From Comamonas sp. (GTDB lineage Bacteria > Pseudomonadota > Gammaproteobacteria > Burkholderiales > Burkholderiaceae_C): a DNA stretch of 64,000 nucleotides. The position numbers were made by a program, and so were the translations under genes. The notes below the pieces were generated by a model, which saw nothing but the letters and a program-made list of their open reading frames with translations, did not search any database and was not told where the DNA came from. The DNA lies in assembly GCA_015478895.1 (NCBI GenBank), contig JADMKK010000008.1:62001-126000 (forward strand), in the 5' to 3' direction. Within the stretch, counting starts at the first letter, position 1. Every line of letters begins with the position of its first letter. This document shows, piece by piece, positions 45,128 through 54,171 of the stretch.

Positions 45128-45146
45128 CTACACGAATTTCGTGTAG
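45128..45146. promoter_or_regulatory. Palindromic operator candidate before the toxin-antitoxin genes
   Basis: CTACACGA/TCGTGTAG (45128-45135, 45139-45146) is a perfect 8-bp inverted repeat with spacer ATT, ending 10 bases before the antitoxin ATG; an imperfect copy GACACGAAAT lies just upstream. This is the expected place for autorepression by an antitoxin or TA complex. Confidence 0.65.
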
Positions 45147-45156
45147 ACTGGCTTGC

Positions 45157-45438
45157 ATGAAGAACGTCACCATTACCGTCGAAGACAGCGTGCTGGAGTG
45201 GGCGCGCATCGAGGCGGCGCGCCGGGGCAGCAGTGTCTCGCGCATGCTGGGTGACTTTATGGCCGAGATGCAGCGCCGCGAGGACACCTACGAGCGTGCT
45301 TACCTCGCCTGGCGCACGGACGAGCGCACCTGGCAAGCCACCCCGGCTGCCACCAAGAGCAATAAAAAAGTAGCGCGTAGCCCAAGTGGAACAAGGGCTG
45401 GAGGCCAAAAAGGCTCTAAGTCTGGGAGTGCAGCATGA
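45157..45438 (+). CDS. Ribbon-helix-helix antitoxin (VapB-like)
   Basis: A 93-residue protein. MKNVTITVEDSVLEWARIEAARRGSSVSRML is a ribbon-helix-helix DNA-binding domain (about 1-40). A middle helix with EMQRREDTYERAYLAW (about 44-59) probably holds the toxin-wrapping part. The tail is basic and low-complexity (SNKKVARSPSGTRAGGQK), which is longer than usual. It overlaps the PIN gene by 4 bases (ATGA), the normal antitoxin-first order. It has its own palindrome upstream and sits between hisD and hisC. Confidence 0.82.
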   Translation: MKNVTITVEDSVLEWARIEAARRGSSVSRMLGDFMAEMQRREDTYERAYLAWRTDERTWQATPAATKSNKKVARSPSGTRAGGQKGSKSGSAA

Positions 45439-45866
45439 ATCCCGTGTTTGTCGATACCTCGGTGCTGATTGCCGCGGAAGACACCGGCAACGCCGCGCTG
45501 TACCAGGCCGTGCTGGACTGGCTCGATGCGCTGTGGACACGCCGCGCAGGTCGCACCGGCAACCAGGCGCTGGTGGAGTTTTATGAGCAAGTGACCACGG
45601 CCCAGGTGCCCATGCCGCAAGGCGATGCGCGCGCCGCCATTCGTCGTTACCAGACTTGGAACCCTTGGAAGACCGACGCCGCCACGCTGGAAACCGCGTG
45701 GGCCGTACAAGCGCGCCATGAGCTGCCGTTTGCCGATTGCCTGGCCGTGGCGTGTGCCCAGCACAGCGGTTGCGAGCACATGCTGACCTTGCACCTGCCG
45801 CATGGTGCGCAGTACGGCGGGGTGACGATGGTGCATCCACAGCAGCAAGCACCCCAAACCGAATAG
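45435..45866 (+). CDS. PIN-domain toxin (VapC-like ribonuclease)
   Basis: A 143-residue PIN nuclease. The acidic residues that bind metal are in place: Asp7 in VFVDTSVLIAA, Glu48 in QALVEFYEQ, Asp101 in PFADCLAVACA. VapC toxins cleave RNA, often tRNA or rRNA, and are held inactive by their antitoxin; the target here is unknown. It is coupled to the antitoxin gene by ATGA. It ends 65 bases before hisC, and no terminator is seen there, so hisC may depend on transcription through this pair. Confidence 0.88.
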   Translation: MNPVFVDTSVLIAAEDTGNAALYQAVLDWLDALWTRRAGRTGNQALVEFYEQVTTAQVPMPQGDARAAIRRYQTWNPWKTDAATLETAWAVQARHELPFADCLAVACAQHSGCEHMLTLHLPHGAQYGGVTMVHPQQQAPQTE

Positions 45867-45931
45867 GAAAGCGCCTGAGCACGGTGTCGCCAGTCGCGAG
45901 TTAGCGTAAAAAATTGGAAAGTGTGAACCCC

Positions 45932-47068
45932 ATGTCTGTAGCCCCCTCCACCCAAGAACGTGCTTTGCAACGCATCCGCGCCGATGTGCGCGCCATGCAT
46001 GCCTACCATGTGCAGCCTTCGCAAGGCCTGTTGAAGATGGACACGATGGAAAATCCTTTCCGCCTGCCCGCTGCGCTGCAACAGGCGCTGGGCGAGCGTC
46101 TGGGTGCGCTGGAGATCAACCGCTACCCCGGTGAGCGGCTGGAAGTGCTCAAGCAAATGCTCAAGGACTACGCCGGTGCGCCTGAGGGTAGCGCCGTCAT
46201 TCTGGGCAATGGCTCAGACGAAATCATTACGCTGCTGGCATTGGCGACGGCGCAGCCCAGCGCAGCAGGCCGCGCCTTACCTGGCCGGGCCAAAATGCTG
46301 GCGCCCATGCCTGGTTTTGTGATGTACCCCATGAGTGCGCAGTTGCAAGGTCTGGACTTTGTGGGCGTGCAACTGACTGAAGATTTTGATCTGGATGTTC
46401 CTGCCATGCAGGCAGCGATTGCCGAGCACCAGCCTGCCGTGAACTACATTGCCTACCCCAACAACCCGACAGCAACGCTGTGGGCCGAAGACAAGGTGCA
46501 GGCCGTGATTGACGCCGTGGGCGCCGTTGGTGGTTTGGTGGTGATGGATGAGGCCTACCAGCCTTTTGCCAGCCGCAGCTGGATCACGCAGATGCAGGCG
46601 CAGCCTGAGCGCAATGCTCATGTGCTGCTGATGCGCACCTTGAGCAAGTTTGGTCTGGCCGGTGCGCGCCTGGGCTATTTGATTGGCCCTGCAGCCATCG
46701 TGAACGAGCTGGACAAGGTGCGCCCGCCGTACAACATCAGCGTGCTGAACTGCGAAACCGCGATTTTTGCGCTGGAGCATGAAGCGCTGTACGCCGAACA
46801 GGCCGCCGCCATCCGCGCCGAGCGTCAGCCGCTGATCGATGCTTTGACTGCTTTGGAAGGTGTGGAAAAAGTCTGGCCTTCCGAAGCCAATATGGTGCTG
46901 CTGCGCGTGCGCGATGCAGGCGCCGCCCAGGCGGCCATGAAAGCCCGTGGCGTGCTGGTCAAAAATGTCTCGGCCATGCACCCGTTGCTGGTCAATTGCC
47001 TGCGGTTGACCGTGGGTACCCGTGAAGAAAATGCCCAAATGTTGGCAGCCTTGAAGGAATCGCTATGA
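45932..47068 (+). CDS. hisC: Histidinol-phosphate aminotransferase HisC
   Basis: A 378-residue PLP enzyme converting imidazole-acetol phosphate to histidinol phosphate. The PLP lysine is Lys239 in [15 protein letters not shown]. Other class II aminotransferase marks are [22 protein letters not shown] and [11 protein letters not shown]. Start ATG 45932 is preceded by GGAAAGTGTGAACCCC; a TTG at 45914 is less likely. It overlaps hisB by ATGA, so hisCB are coupled, while the vapBC insert separates them from hisGD. Confidence 0.95.
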   Translation: MSVAPSTQERALQRIRADVRAMHAYHVQPSQGLLKMDTMENPFRLPAALQQALGERLGALEINRYPGERLEVLKQMLKDYAGAPEGSAVILGNGSDEIITLLALATAQPSAAGRALPGRAKMLAPMPGFVMYPMSAQLQGLDFVGVQLTEDFDLDVPAMQAAIAEHQPAVNYIAYPNNPTATLWAEDKVQAVIDAVGAVGGLVVMDEAYQPFASRSWITQMQAQPERNAHVLLMRTLSKFGLAGARLGYLIGPAAIVNELDKVRPPYNISVLNCETAIFALEHEALYAEQAAAIRAERQPLIDALTALEGVEKVWPSEANMVLLRVRDAGAAQAAMKARGVLVKNVSAMHPLLVNCLRLTVGTREENAQMLAALKESL

Positions 47069-47706
47069 GCAATGCACTCGTTACCTCCACCGCTTCTGCC
47101 CCTGCGGAATGCAGCACCGCCCGCGTGGCCGAGGTGCAGCGCAATACCGCTGAAACCCGCGTGCACGTGCGCGTTGATCTGGATGGCACAGGCAAGGCTC
47201 GCCTGGCCTCGGGCATTGGTTTTCTGGATCACATGCTGGACCAGATTGCCCGCCACGGCCTGATTGACTTGAATGTCGATTGCGAAGGCGATCTGCACAT
47301 TGACGGCCACCACACGGTGGAAGACATCGGCATCACCATCGGCCAGGCATTTGCCAAGGCGGTGGGCGACAAGAAAGGCATTCGCCGCTACGGCCATGCC
47401 TACGTGCCGCTGGATGAAGCGCTGAGCCGCGTGGTCATTGATTTTTCGGGCCGCCCAGGCTTGCACATGGACTGCAAGTTCACCGCAGGCCGCATTGGTG
47501 AGCTGGATACGCAACTGGTGTTTGAGTTCTTCCAGGGCTTTGTGAACCATGCCGGCGTGACGCTGCACATTGACAACATCAAGGGCTTTAACGCCCACCA
47601 CCAGTGCGAAACCATCTTCAAGGCGTTTGCCCGTGCGCTGCGTTTTGCGCTGGAGCGTGATGAGCGCATGGCAGGCGTCATCCCTTCGACCAAAGGCAGC
47701 CTGTAA
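47065..47706 (+). CDS. hisB: Imidazoleglycerol-phosphate dehydratase HisB
   Basis: A 213-residue monofunctional dehydratase (no phosphatase domain). The metal-binding histidines are visible in [42 protein letters not shown] and [15 protein letters not shown]. The start overlaps the hisC stop. An N-terminal arm of about 25 residues (Ala/Thr-rich) precedes the domain. A class A hairpin repeat lies directly after it. Confidence 0.96.
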   Translation: MSNALVTSTASAPAECSTARVAEVQRNTAETRVHVRVDLDGTGKARLASGIGFLDHMLDQIARHGLIDLNVDCEGDLHIDGHHTVEDIGITIGQAFAKAVGDKKGIRRYGHAYVPLDEALSRVVIDFSGRPGLHMDCKFTAGRIGELDTQLVFEFFQGFVNHAGVTLHIDNIKGFNAHHQCETIFKAFARALRFALERDERMAGVIPSTKGSL

Positions 47707-47713
47707 TCCAATA

Positions 47714-47796
47714 AGAGAGCGCAAAGCCGTTGCAGGCATTCAACTTGCAAATGTTTTGGTAGCGAAAGCAAGCAAATACAAAGGCACTCTGCTATG
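47714..47796 (+). repeat. Class A hairpin repeat, diverged (copy A4), overlapping the hisH start
   Basis: AGAGAGCGCAAAGCCGTTG ... CAAATACAAAGGCACTCTGC is a class A copy. Its right half, GAAAGCAAGCAAATACAAAG, aligns with GAAAACAAGCAAACACAAGG of the copy at 3532. Arm pairing is imperfect. Its AAAGG box is the only visible Shine-Dalgarno site for hisH, and its right end runs into that ATG. Confidence 0.6.
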
Positions 47797-48462
47797 AGTT
47801 CTATTAGCAATACGGTGGCGGTGGTCGATTACGAGATGGGCAATCTGCGCTCCGTCTCGCAGGCGGTGAAGACTGCTGCTGAAGGTACGGACGTGCGCGT
47901 CATCGTCACGCAAGACCCGGCCGAAGTGCGTGCGGCCAGCCGCATCGTGCTGCCCGGTCAAGGCGCCATGCGCGATTGCATGGCTGCGCTCAAGGCATCC
48001 GGCCTGCAAGAAGCGGTGCTGGAAGCCGCCGCCACCAAGCCGCTGTTCGGCGTGTGCGTGGGCATGCAAATGCTGCTGGACCACAGCGAAGAGGCCGACA
48101 CGCCATCGCTGGGGCTGATTCCCGGCGTGGTCAAGCGCTTTGATCTGGCGGGCCGTACGCAGCCCGATGGCAGCCGCTTCAAAGTGCCGCAGATGGGCTG
48201 GAACCAGGTGCAGCCCAGGGTGCACCACGGCCAGCGCCATGCCATGTGGGACGGAATTGCCGACGGTGCCTACTTCTACTTTGTCCACAGCTTTTATGCG
48301 GCCCCGGCGAATGCGGCGCATTGCGCATCGGAGACAGATTACGGCGAGCTGTTTGCATCGGCCATTGCACGCGATAATATTTTTGCGACCCAGTTTCACC
48401 CAGAGAAAAGTTCCGAGCAGGGCTTGCGCCTGTACCGCAACTTTTTGCACTGGCAACCCTGA
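47794..48462 (+). CDS. hisH: Imidazole glycerol phosphate synthase glutaminase HisH
   Basis: A 222-residue class I amidotransferase that supplies ammonia to HisF. The triad is Cys88 in [10 protein letters not shown], His202 and Glu204 in [26 protein letters not shown] opens the protein. The ribosome site (AAAGG, 9 bases before ATG) belongs to the repeat between hisB and hisH. Confidence 0.96.
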   Translation: MSSISNTVAVVDYEMGNLRSVSQAVKTAAEGTDVRVIVTQDPAEVRAASRIVLPGQGAMRDCMAALKASGLQEAVLEAAATKPLFGVCVGMQMLLDHSEEADTPSLGLIPGVVKRFDLAGRTQPDGSRFKVPQMGWNQVQPRVHHGQRHAMWDGIADGAYFYFVHSFYAAPANAAHCASETDYGELFASAIARDNIFATQFHPEKSSEQGLRLYRNFLHWQP

Positions 48463-48536
48463 GTCGTTGCTTCATTTTCTTCAACCCTTGGCCCCCTGCA
48501 ACCCAGGCCAAATTTAGGCAAAGCCTTTCGCCCATC

Positions 48537-49304
48537 ATGCTGCTGATCCCCGCCATCGATCTGAAAGACGGTCAATGCGTTCGCCTGAAACAAGGTGATA
48601 TGGACCAATCCACCACTTTTGGTGATCCCGCCGAGATGGCGCGCCGCTGGCTGGATGCCGGCGCACGCCGCCTGCATCTGGTTGATTTGAATGGCGCTTT
48701 TGCAGGCAAACCTAAAAACTTGGCTGCCATCAAAGCCATTTTGAAAGAAGTAGACGGTCAAATCCCCGTGCAATTGGGCGGTGGTATCCGTGATCTGGAC
48801 ACGATTGAGCGCTACATCGATGCGGGTCTGGAATACGTCATCATCGGCACCGCTGCGGTCAAGAACCCTGGCTTTTTGCAAGATGCATGCACCGCATTTG
48901 CCGGCCATGTCATCGTGGGGCTGGACGCCAAAGACGGCAAAGTTGCTGTGGACGGCTGGAGCAAGCTGACGGGCCAGGACGTGATCCCCACCGCCAAGCG
49001 CTTTGAAGACTGGGGCGTGGACTCCATCATCTATACCGACATTGGCCGCGACGGCATGCTCTCGGGCATCAACATCGAAGCCACCGTCAAACTGGCGCAA
49101 GCGGTGCGTATTCCCGTTATCGCTTCGGGCGGTCTGGCCAGCATCAAAGACATTGAAGCACTGTGCGCCGTCGAGAGCGAAGGCATTGAAGGCGTGATCT
49201 GCGGCCGCGCCATCTACAGCGGCGACCTGGACTTTGCCCAAGGCCAAAAGCTGGCCGACCAGTTGGGCGGCGACGGCGACGAAGTCGTCACCAAAGTCCT
49301 CTGA
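48537..49304 (+). CDS. hisA: Phosphoribosyl isomerase HisA
   Basis: A 255-residue beta/alpha barrel that isomerises ProFAR to PRFAR. Asp8 in [17 protein letters not shown] and the later Asp in [14 protein letters not shown] are the acid/base pair; [16 protein letters not shown] and [14 protein letters not shown] are phosphate-binding loops. The gap of 74 bases after hisH contains a small TTGGCC/GGCCAA inverted repeat (48488-48493, 48506-48511). The stop overlaps the mutarotase start. Confidence 0.96.
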   Translation: MLLIPAIDLKDGQCVRLKQGDMDQSTTFGDPAEMARRWLDAGARRLHLVDLNGAFAGKPKNLAAIKAILKEVDGQIPVQLGGGIRDLDTIERYIDAGLEYVIIGTAAVKNPGFLQDACTAFAGHVIVGLDAKDGKVAVDGWSKLTGQDVIPTAKRFEDWGVDSIIYTDIGRDGMLSGINIEATVKLAQAVRIPVIASGGLASIKDIEALCAVESEGIEGVICGRAIYSGDLDFAQGQKLADQLGGDGDEVVTKVL

Positions 49305-50155
49305 TGAAACAGCCCCAAGCCACGCGTGAAGTCTGGCGTGGCCTTGCCTGCACGCTGATCGACTTGCCCAATGGCGACAGTGTGCGCGTCTCTGACTTTG
49401 GCGCCCAGGTGCTGTCGTGGAACGCACGCGGGCAATGGCGCATGTTTTTGTCGGAACGCGCGGTGCTGGATGGCACAGCCGCCGTACGTGGCGGTGTGCC
49501 GGTGTGCTTTCCGCAGTTCAATGCCCGGGGCCCTTTGCCCAAGCATGGCCTGGCGCGTCGCACCACTTGGCAATGGCTCCATGCGCAGGTAGACGGCAAT
49601 GCCATCACGGCGCGGTGGTGCTGGGACGCGCCAGCCCCTTTGCATGCTGAATTTCCGCACGGGCTGCGTGCCGAGCTGGCAGTGACGCTGTCGCCCGATA
49701 CGCTCCGCGTGCAGCTGTCTGCCACCAACACCGGCAGCAACGCCTTGGCCTTTACCGGCGCGCTGCACACCTATTTGGCGGTGCAGGGTGCGGACATTGC
49801 GGCTTTGAATGGTTTGGAAGGTGCAGCGTTCTGGGACGCTGCAAAGCATTTTTCACCAGCGATCCAGCACGGCCCGGTGCTGCTGGGTGAAGAGATTGAC
49901 CGCGTCTATGCCCGTTCAGCCCAGCCGCTGCAGCTGCGCGATGCTGCAGGCACACTGCAGATCAGCCAGGATGCCGCATGGCCTGAAACCGTGGTCTGGA
50001 ACCCCGGACCTGCGCTGTGCGCCACCTTGCCCGATATGCAGGGCGCAGACTGGATGCGCATGCTGTGCGTAGAAGCGGCAGCCATCAACCAGCCTGTGGC
50101 CTTACAGCCGGGCCAGCACTGGCAGGCGGCGCAAACTTTGCAGGTGGTGGGTTAA
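49304..50155 (+). CDS. D-hexose-6-phosphate mutarotase-like (YeaD family) protein
   Basis: A 283-residue galactose mutarotase-fold protein. [21 protein letters not shown] gives the family signature with catalytic His81 (KHGLARR), then [10 protein letters not shown] with the second His and ETVVWNP near the C-terminus, as in glucose-6-phosphate 1-epimerases. It interconverts sugar-phosphate anomers; the true substrate is unknown. It starts within the hisA stop (TGATG) and lies before hisF, so it is transcribed and translated with the his genes although no histidine step needs it. Confidence 0.85.
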   Translation: MKQPQATREVWRGLACTLIDLPNGDSVRVSDFGAQVLSWNARGQWRMFLSERAVLDGTAAVRGGVPVCFPQFNARGPLPKHGLARRTTWQWLHAQVDGNAITARWCWDAPAPLHAEFPHGLRAELAVTLSPDTLRVQLSATNTGSNALAFTGALHTYLAVQGADIAALNGLEGAAFWDAAKHFSPAIQHGPVLLGEEIDRVYARSAQPLQLRDAAGTLQISQDAAWPETVVWNPGPALCATLPDMQGADWMRMLCVEAAAINQPVALQPGQHWQAAQTLQVVG

Positions 50156-50204
50156 TTCACCCATTGCCAGTGTTCGATGTTCAACCGATAGAGAACTTTT
50201 TTTC

Positions 50205-51005
50205 ATGCTCGCCAAACGCATCATTCCCTGTCTCGACGTCACCGGTGGCCGCGTGGTCAAAGGCGTCAATTTTCTGGAACTGCGCGATGCGGGCGATCCG
50301 GTGGAAATCGCCGCACGCTACAACGCACAGGGCGCGGACGAGTTGACGTTTCTGGACATCACCGCCACCAGTGATGGCCGCGATCTGATCCTGCCGATCA
50401 TTGAGGCCGTGGCCTCTCAAGTCTTCATTCCGCTGACTGTGGGCGGCGGTGTGCGCACGGTGGAAGATGTGCGCCGTTTGCTCAACGCCGGTGCGGACAA
50501 GACCAGCTTTAACTCGGCAGCGATTGCCAACCCCGACACCATCAACGCCTGCAGCGACAAGTACGGCGCGCAGTGCATTGTGGTGGCCATTGATGCCAAG
50601 CGCCGCACGCCCGAGGACGAGCAACGCACCGGCCCCGGCGGCACGCCGATGGGGCCAGGCTGGGATGTGTACAGCCACGGCGGTCGCAAAAATGTGGGCC
50701 TGGACGTGGTGCGCTGGGCCGCCGAAATGGCGCAGCGCGGCGCGGGCGAAATTTTGCTCACCAGCATGGACAAAGACGGCACCAAGAGCGGCTTTGATCT
50801 GGCGCTGACCCGTGCGGTGGCCGATGCGGTGAGCGTGCCGGTGATTGCTTCCGGCGGTGTGGGCAACCTCGACCATCTGGCCGATGGTGTGCAGCAAGGC
50901 GGTGCCGACGCGGTGCTGGCTGCCAGCATCTTTCACTATGGGGAATACACCGTGCAGCAGGCCAAGCAACGCATGCGCGAGCGTGGTATTCCTGTACGTT
51001 TATAA
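50205..51005 (+). CDS. hisF: Imidazole glycerol phosphate synthase cyclase HisF
   Basis: A 266-residue barrel that makes imidazole glycerol phosphate and AICAR using ammonia from HisH. Catalytic Asp11 lies in [15 protein letters not shown] and the second Asp in [21 protein letters not shown] and [14 protein letters not shown] form phosphate sites. The upstream region has only a weak purine box and a T-run. A class A hairpin repeat lies between it and hisI. Confidence 0.97.
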   Translation: MLAKRIIPCLDVTGGRVVKGVNFLELRDAGDPVEIAARYNAQGADELTFLDITATSDGRDLILPIIEAVASQVFIPLTVGGGVRTVEDVRRLLNAGADKTSFNSAAIANPDTINACSDKYGAQCIVVAIDAKRRTPEDEQRTGPGGTPMGPGWDVYSHGGRKNVGLDVVRWAAEMAQRGAGEILLTSMDKDGTKSGFDLALTRAVADAVSVPVIASGGVGNLDHLADGVQQGGADAVLAASIFHYGEYTVQQAKQRMRERGIPVRL

Positions 51006-51012
51006 AAAAAAT

Positions 51013-51092
51013 GGAGCAGCTTGCCTGCATGAATACTCGGTTTCAGTGTGATAGAGCACGCAAAGCTAGTAATTTCTAGGGCATGCTGCTCC
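51013..51092 (+). repeat. Class A hairpin repeat (copy A5) between hisF and hisI
   Basis: Outer arms GGAGCAGCTTGCCT (51013-51026) and AGGGCATGCTGCTCC (51078-51092) pair with a small mismatch; an A-run precedes and a T-rich CTTATTTT follows. The inner part is more diverged than in other copies. It is inside the his operon. Confidence 0.75.
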
Positions 51093-51110
51093 TTATTTTG
51101 AAGGTTAACC

Positions 51111-51500
51111 ATGAACTGGCTCAATCAAGTCAAGTGGGACGCGCAGGGCCTGGTGCCCGTCATCGCGCAAGAGCACAGCACCGGCGATGTGGTGATGTTT
51201 GCCTGGATGAACCGTGAGGCGCTGGAGAAAACTGCCGAGCTGGGCCGCGCCGTGTACTTCAGTCGCTCGCGCAAAAAGCTGTGGTTCAAGGGCGAAGAGT
51301 CCGGCCATGTGCAGACCGTGCACGAGATGCGCATTGATTGCGACAACGATGTCATCTTGCTCAAAATTACCCAGGAAGGGCACGAACCGGGGATTGCCTG
51401 CCATACCGGTCGCCACTCTTGTTTCTATAGCGTTTTCAAGGACGGACAGTGGACTGCTGTGGAGCCGGTCTTGAAAGATCCCGCATCCATCTACAAATAA
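51111..51500 (+). CDS. hisI: Phosphoribosyl-AMP cyclohydrolase HisI
   Basis: A 129-residue zinc enzyme opening the adenine ring of [52 protein letters not shown], and the cysteines in [10 protein letters not shown] and [13 protein letters not shown] match. HisI and HisE are separate genes here. GAAGG lies 6 bases before ATG. Confidence 0.96.
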   Translation: MNWLNQVKWDAQGLVPVIAQEHSTGDVVMFAWMNREALEKTAELGRAVYFSRSRKKLWFKGEESGHVQTVHEMRIDCDNDVILLKITQEGHEPGIACHTGRHSCFYSVFKDGQWTAVEPVLKDPASIYK

Positions 51501-51505
51501 CCACC

Positions 51506-51901
51506 ATGTCTGAACACAACACCGCCTCGGTGGAAGGCGCGCTGGCCCGTCTTGCCGCTGTCATTGAAAGTCGCAAAACCATCAACGGCGGCGATCCGGA
51601 GAAAAGCTATGTGGCCCGCTTGCTACATAAAGGCCCTGATGCTTTTCTGAAAAAGATTGGCGAAGAGGCGACCGAAGTGGTCATGGCTGCCAAAGACGTT
51701 GACCACGGCGCTGACAAAGGAAAAATCCTTTATGAAGTGGCGGATTTGTGGTTCCACTCCATGATTGCGCTGTCGCACTACGGGCTTACGCCTGCAGAAG
51801 TGGTTGCCGAGCTGGAGCGCCGTGAAGGCACCAGTGGTCTGGAAGAAAAAGCATTGCGCAAAGCCAAAGATCGGGCTGCGCAGGAAGGAAAACCTGAGTG
51901 A
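51506..51901 (+). CDS. hisE: Phosphoribosyl-ATP pyrophosphatase HisE
   Basis: A 131-residue MazG-like pyrophosphatase, step two of the pathway. [40 protein letters not shown] and [10 protein letters not shown] with its Glu-rich metal site, then [17 protein letters not shown], are diagnostic. Start ATG 51506, six bases after hisI, is better than an upstream in-frame start inside hisI. The stop overlaps the next gene (GTGA). It is the last his gene of the run. Confidence 0.95.
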   Translation: MSEHNTASVEGALARLAAVIESRKTINGGDPEKSYVARLLHKGPDAFLKKIGEEATEVVMAAKDVDHGADKGKILYEVADLWFHSMIALSHYGLTPAEVVAELERREGTSGLEEKALRKAKDRAAQEGKPE

Positions 51902-52290
51902 ACGATGACATTGTCGAAGTCCGCGCGGTAGACAAAGCCACCCTGGATGGTCTCAAGGCCTGGGGCTGGTTCAGCTATATCTTGCACTTGATCGTCGCAG
52001 TCACTGCCGTGCTGCCAGGCGCACAGGTCAGCATTGCGGTGCTGCTGATTGCGCTGGTCATCGACCTGGTCAAGCGCTCCGATGCCAAAGGCACCTGGCA
52101 CGAATCCCACTTTTCATGGCGCCTGCGCAGCATGATCTGGGCCGGTATTTTGTATATCGTGACCGCGCCGCTGTGGTTGCTGTTCCTCATCCCGGGCTGG
52201 ATTGCCTGGTGCGTAATCTCCATCTGGTTCCTCTACCGCATCGTGCGCGGTATGGTGGCCATGAACAAGCAGCAAGCGTTGCCTGCCTAA
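51898..52290 (+). CDS. Small membrane protein (DUF4870-like)
   Basis: A 130-residue membrane protein with three hydrophobic segments ([52 protein letters not shown] running into a further helix). The loop [15 protein letters not shown] resembles DUF4870/YtfI-like proteins. The function is unknown. The GTG start overlaps the hisE stop, so it is translationally coupled to the his operon. Confidence 0.7.
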   Translation: MNDDIVEVRAVDKATLDGLKAWGWFSYILHLIVAVTAVLPGAQVSIAVLLIALVIDLVKRSDAKGTWHESHFSWRLRSMIWAGILYIVTAPLWLLFLIPGWIAWCVISIWFLYRIVRGMVAMNKQQALPA

Positions 52291-52319
52291 TCCTGCTTTC
52301 ACCCAAGGAAACCCCATTG

Positions 52320-53357
52320 ATGACGCACACCCCAGCATCTCCACAAGGCCTGAATTTGGCGCTTCAAGGTGGAGGTTCTCATGGGGCTTTTACTTGGGGT
52401 GTGCTGGATGCGCTGCTCGAAGACGGTGGTTTCAAATTTCCTGGCATCAGCGGCACCAGCGCCGGGGCCATGAACGCTGTGGCGGTTGCCCATGGTTTTG
52501 CCATGGGTGCCGCGCAAACTCCGCAAGACCCTGCCGCAGCGCACCGCGAAGCTTGCGAGATAGCGCGCGCAACGTTGCGCCAGCTCTGGGAAGGTGTAGG
52601 CGCCATGGGCAGCTTCACCTTGGGGGTGGCTGTCATGAGCAACCCGCTGATGGGCCTGATGTCGCAGTTCCTCTCGCCCTATCAGACGAATCCGCTGGAC
52701 ATCAATCCGCTGCGTCAGCTGCTGGAGCGCACAGTGGATTTTGAGCTGCTGGGCCAGGCACTCCACCACGATGGCATGCCCAAGCTGTTTATCTGCGCTA
52801 CCAATGTGCGCACCGGCAAAGGCGAAATCTTCAGTGATGCCCGGGTGAGTGCCGATGCCGTGATGGCTTCGGCATGCTTGCCGCAGCTGTACAAAGCGGT
52901 GGAAATTAACGGCCAGTTCTATTGGGATGGCGGTTTTTCCGGCAATCCTGCGCTGTACCCGCTGATCTACCGCACCCAGTGCAGCGACATGCTGCTGGTG
53001 CAAATCAACCCGATTGAGCATGACGATTTGCCCGGCACGGCCAGTGACATTGCCGAGCGCACCAATGAGATCATGTTCAACGCCGGTTTGCTGGGTGAGC
53101 TGCGTGCGATTGATTTTGTGCGCCGCTTGCTGGCCGAAGGCAAACTGGACCCCGACCGCTACAAAAGCGTGCTGATGCACCAGATTGATGGCGGCGCGGC
53201 CCTCAGCCGCTTTGGTGCAGCCAGCAAGTCGCGGGTAGATATGGCCTTCTTGCTCAGATTGTTTGAACTGGGGCGCAAAGAAGGTCTGCAATGGGTGCAT
53301 GATCACCGCAACGATGTCGGGGTGCGCCAGACCTTGCAGATTGTGGACAATGCCTAA
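52320..53357 (+). CDS. Patatin-like phospholipase
   Basis: A 345-residue patatin-domain protein. The oxyanion loop LQGGGSHGAFTWGVLD (residues 15-30), the nucleophile Ser47 in GTSAGAM (GxSxG) and the catalytic Asp203 in WDGGFSGNP are complete, so Ser-Asp dyad hydrolase activity is likely. No signal peptide is seen. Family members hydrolyse phospholipids or acyl esters. Start ATG 52320 follows AAGGAAACCCCATTG; an upstream extension would overlap the membrane protein gene in another frame. Confidence 0.92.
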   Translation: MTHTPASPQGLNLALQGGGSHGAFTWGVLDALLEDGGFKFPGISGTSAGAMNAVAVAHGFAMGAAQTPQDPAAAHREACEIARATLRQLWEGVGAMGSFTLGVAVMSNPLMGLMSQFLSPYQTNPLDINPLRQLLERTVDFELLGQALHHDGMPKLFICATNVRTGKGEIFSDARVSADAVMASACLPQLYKAVEINGQFYWDGGFSGNPALYPLIYRTQCSDMLLVQINPIEHDDLPGTASDIAERTNEIMFNAGLLGELRAIDFVRRLLAEGKLDPDRYKSVLMHQIDGGAALSRFGAASKSRVDMAFLLRLFELGRKEGLQWVHDHRNDVGVRQTLQIVDNA

Positions 53358-53413
53358 GACAAGACCTAGCGAACGCCCCGTCAGCTACTGAACACAACGA
53401 TTTTGCCTCTGCC

Positions 53414-53791
53414 ATGACCGAACACGCACACATTGCGCACGACCCCGATTGCCTGTTTTGCAAGATTGCTGCAGGCCACATTCCCAGCCGCAAGGTGTAT
53501 GAAGATGAAGAAGTTTTCGCCTTTCACGACATTCACCCCGCTGCGCCCGTGCATTTTTTGATCGTGCCTAAAAAGCACATCGTCTCGATGGCCCACACGA
53601 CACCGGCGGATGAAGCTTTGCTGGGAAAAGTCATGGTGCTAGCCCCGAAGTTGGCGCTTGAACAAGGCTGCCAGCCGTACCCCGAGGGTGGTTTTCGCAT
53701 CGTGCTCAACACTGGCGCGCAAGGCGGGCAGGAGATTCACCACCTGCATGTGCATGTAATGGGCGGGCCTCGCCCCTGGAAACACGGCTGA
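53414..53791 (+). CDS. hinT: HIT family nucleotide hydrolase HinT
   Basis: A 125-residue histidine-triad protein, an AMP-lysine/purine nucleoside phosphoramidase type. CLFCKIAAGHIPSRKVYEDE begins the domain and the triad is IHHLHVHVMGG near the C-terminus. The order hisE ... hinT-tatABC is common in betaproteobacteria. ATG 53414 is plausible though its ribosome site is weak. Confidence 0.94.
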   Translation: MTEHAHIAHDPDCLFCKIAAGHIPSRKVYEDEEVFAFHDIHPAAPVHFLIVPKKHIVSMAHTTPADEALLGKVMVLAPKLALEQGCQPYPEGGFRIVLNTGAQGGQEIHHLHVHVMGGPRPWKHG

Positions 53792-53894
53792 GCACAGTGC
53801 TTGGCTTGCGTGGTTGTGACAGACATAAGGCCATAGACGGTCTGATGCGCTGGCAGCACGTCTAAAATGACCTGTATTCGTTAGGAGAAATCTC

Positions 53895-54131
53895 ATGGGA
53901 ACGTTTTCCGTTTGGCACTGGTTGATCGTGCTGTTGATCGTGGTTTTGGTGTTTGGTACCAAAAAGCTCAAGAACTTGGGTGGCGACCTCGGCGGCGCCG
54001 TCAAGGGCTTTAAGGACGGTATGAAAGAAGGCGGCACCACCGCTGACTCCGTGGCTGAAAAGAGCGCGGTGGCCGACCAAAGCAAGGCTGACAAGACCAC
54101 GATCGACGTGGACGCAAAGCAAAAGAGCTAA
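53895..54131 (+). CDS. tatA: Sec-independent translocase protein TatA
   Basis: A 78-residue protein: short N-terminal membrane helix ([15 protein letters not shown], about 7-21), the FG hinge, amphipathic helix [20 protein letters not shown], then an acidic/basic tail. TatA rings form the pore for folded twin-arginine proteins such as MsrP (5409). TTAGGAGAAATCTC precedes ATG. tatB follows after 40 bases. Confidence 0.95.
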   Translation: MGTFSVWHWLIVLLIVVLVFGTKKLKNLGGDLGGAVKGFKDGMKEGGTTADSVAEKSAVADQSKADKTTIDVDAKQKS

Positions 54132-54171
54132 AGCATGCGCATGGCAGCTCGCACGGCAAAGGGCTTGATGC

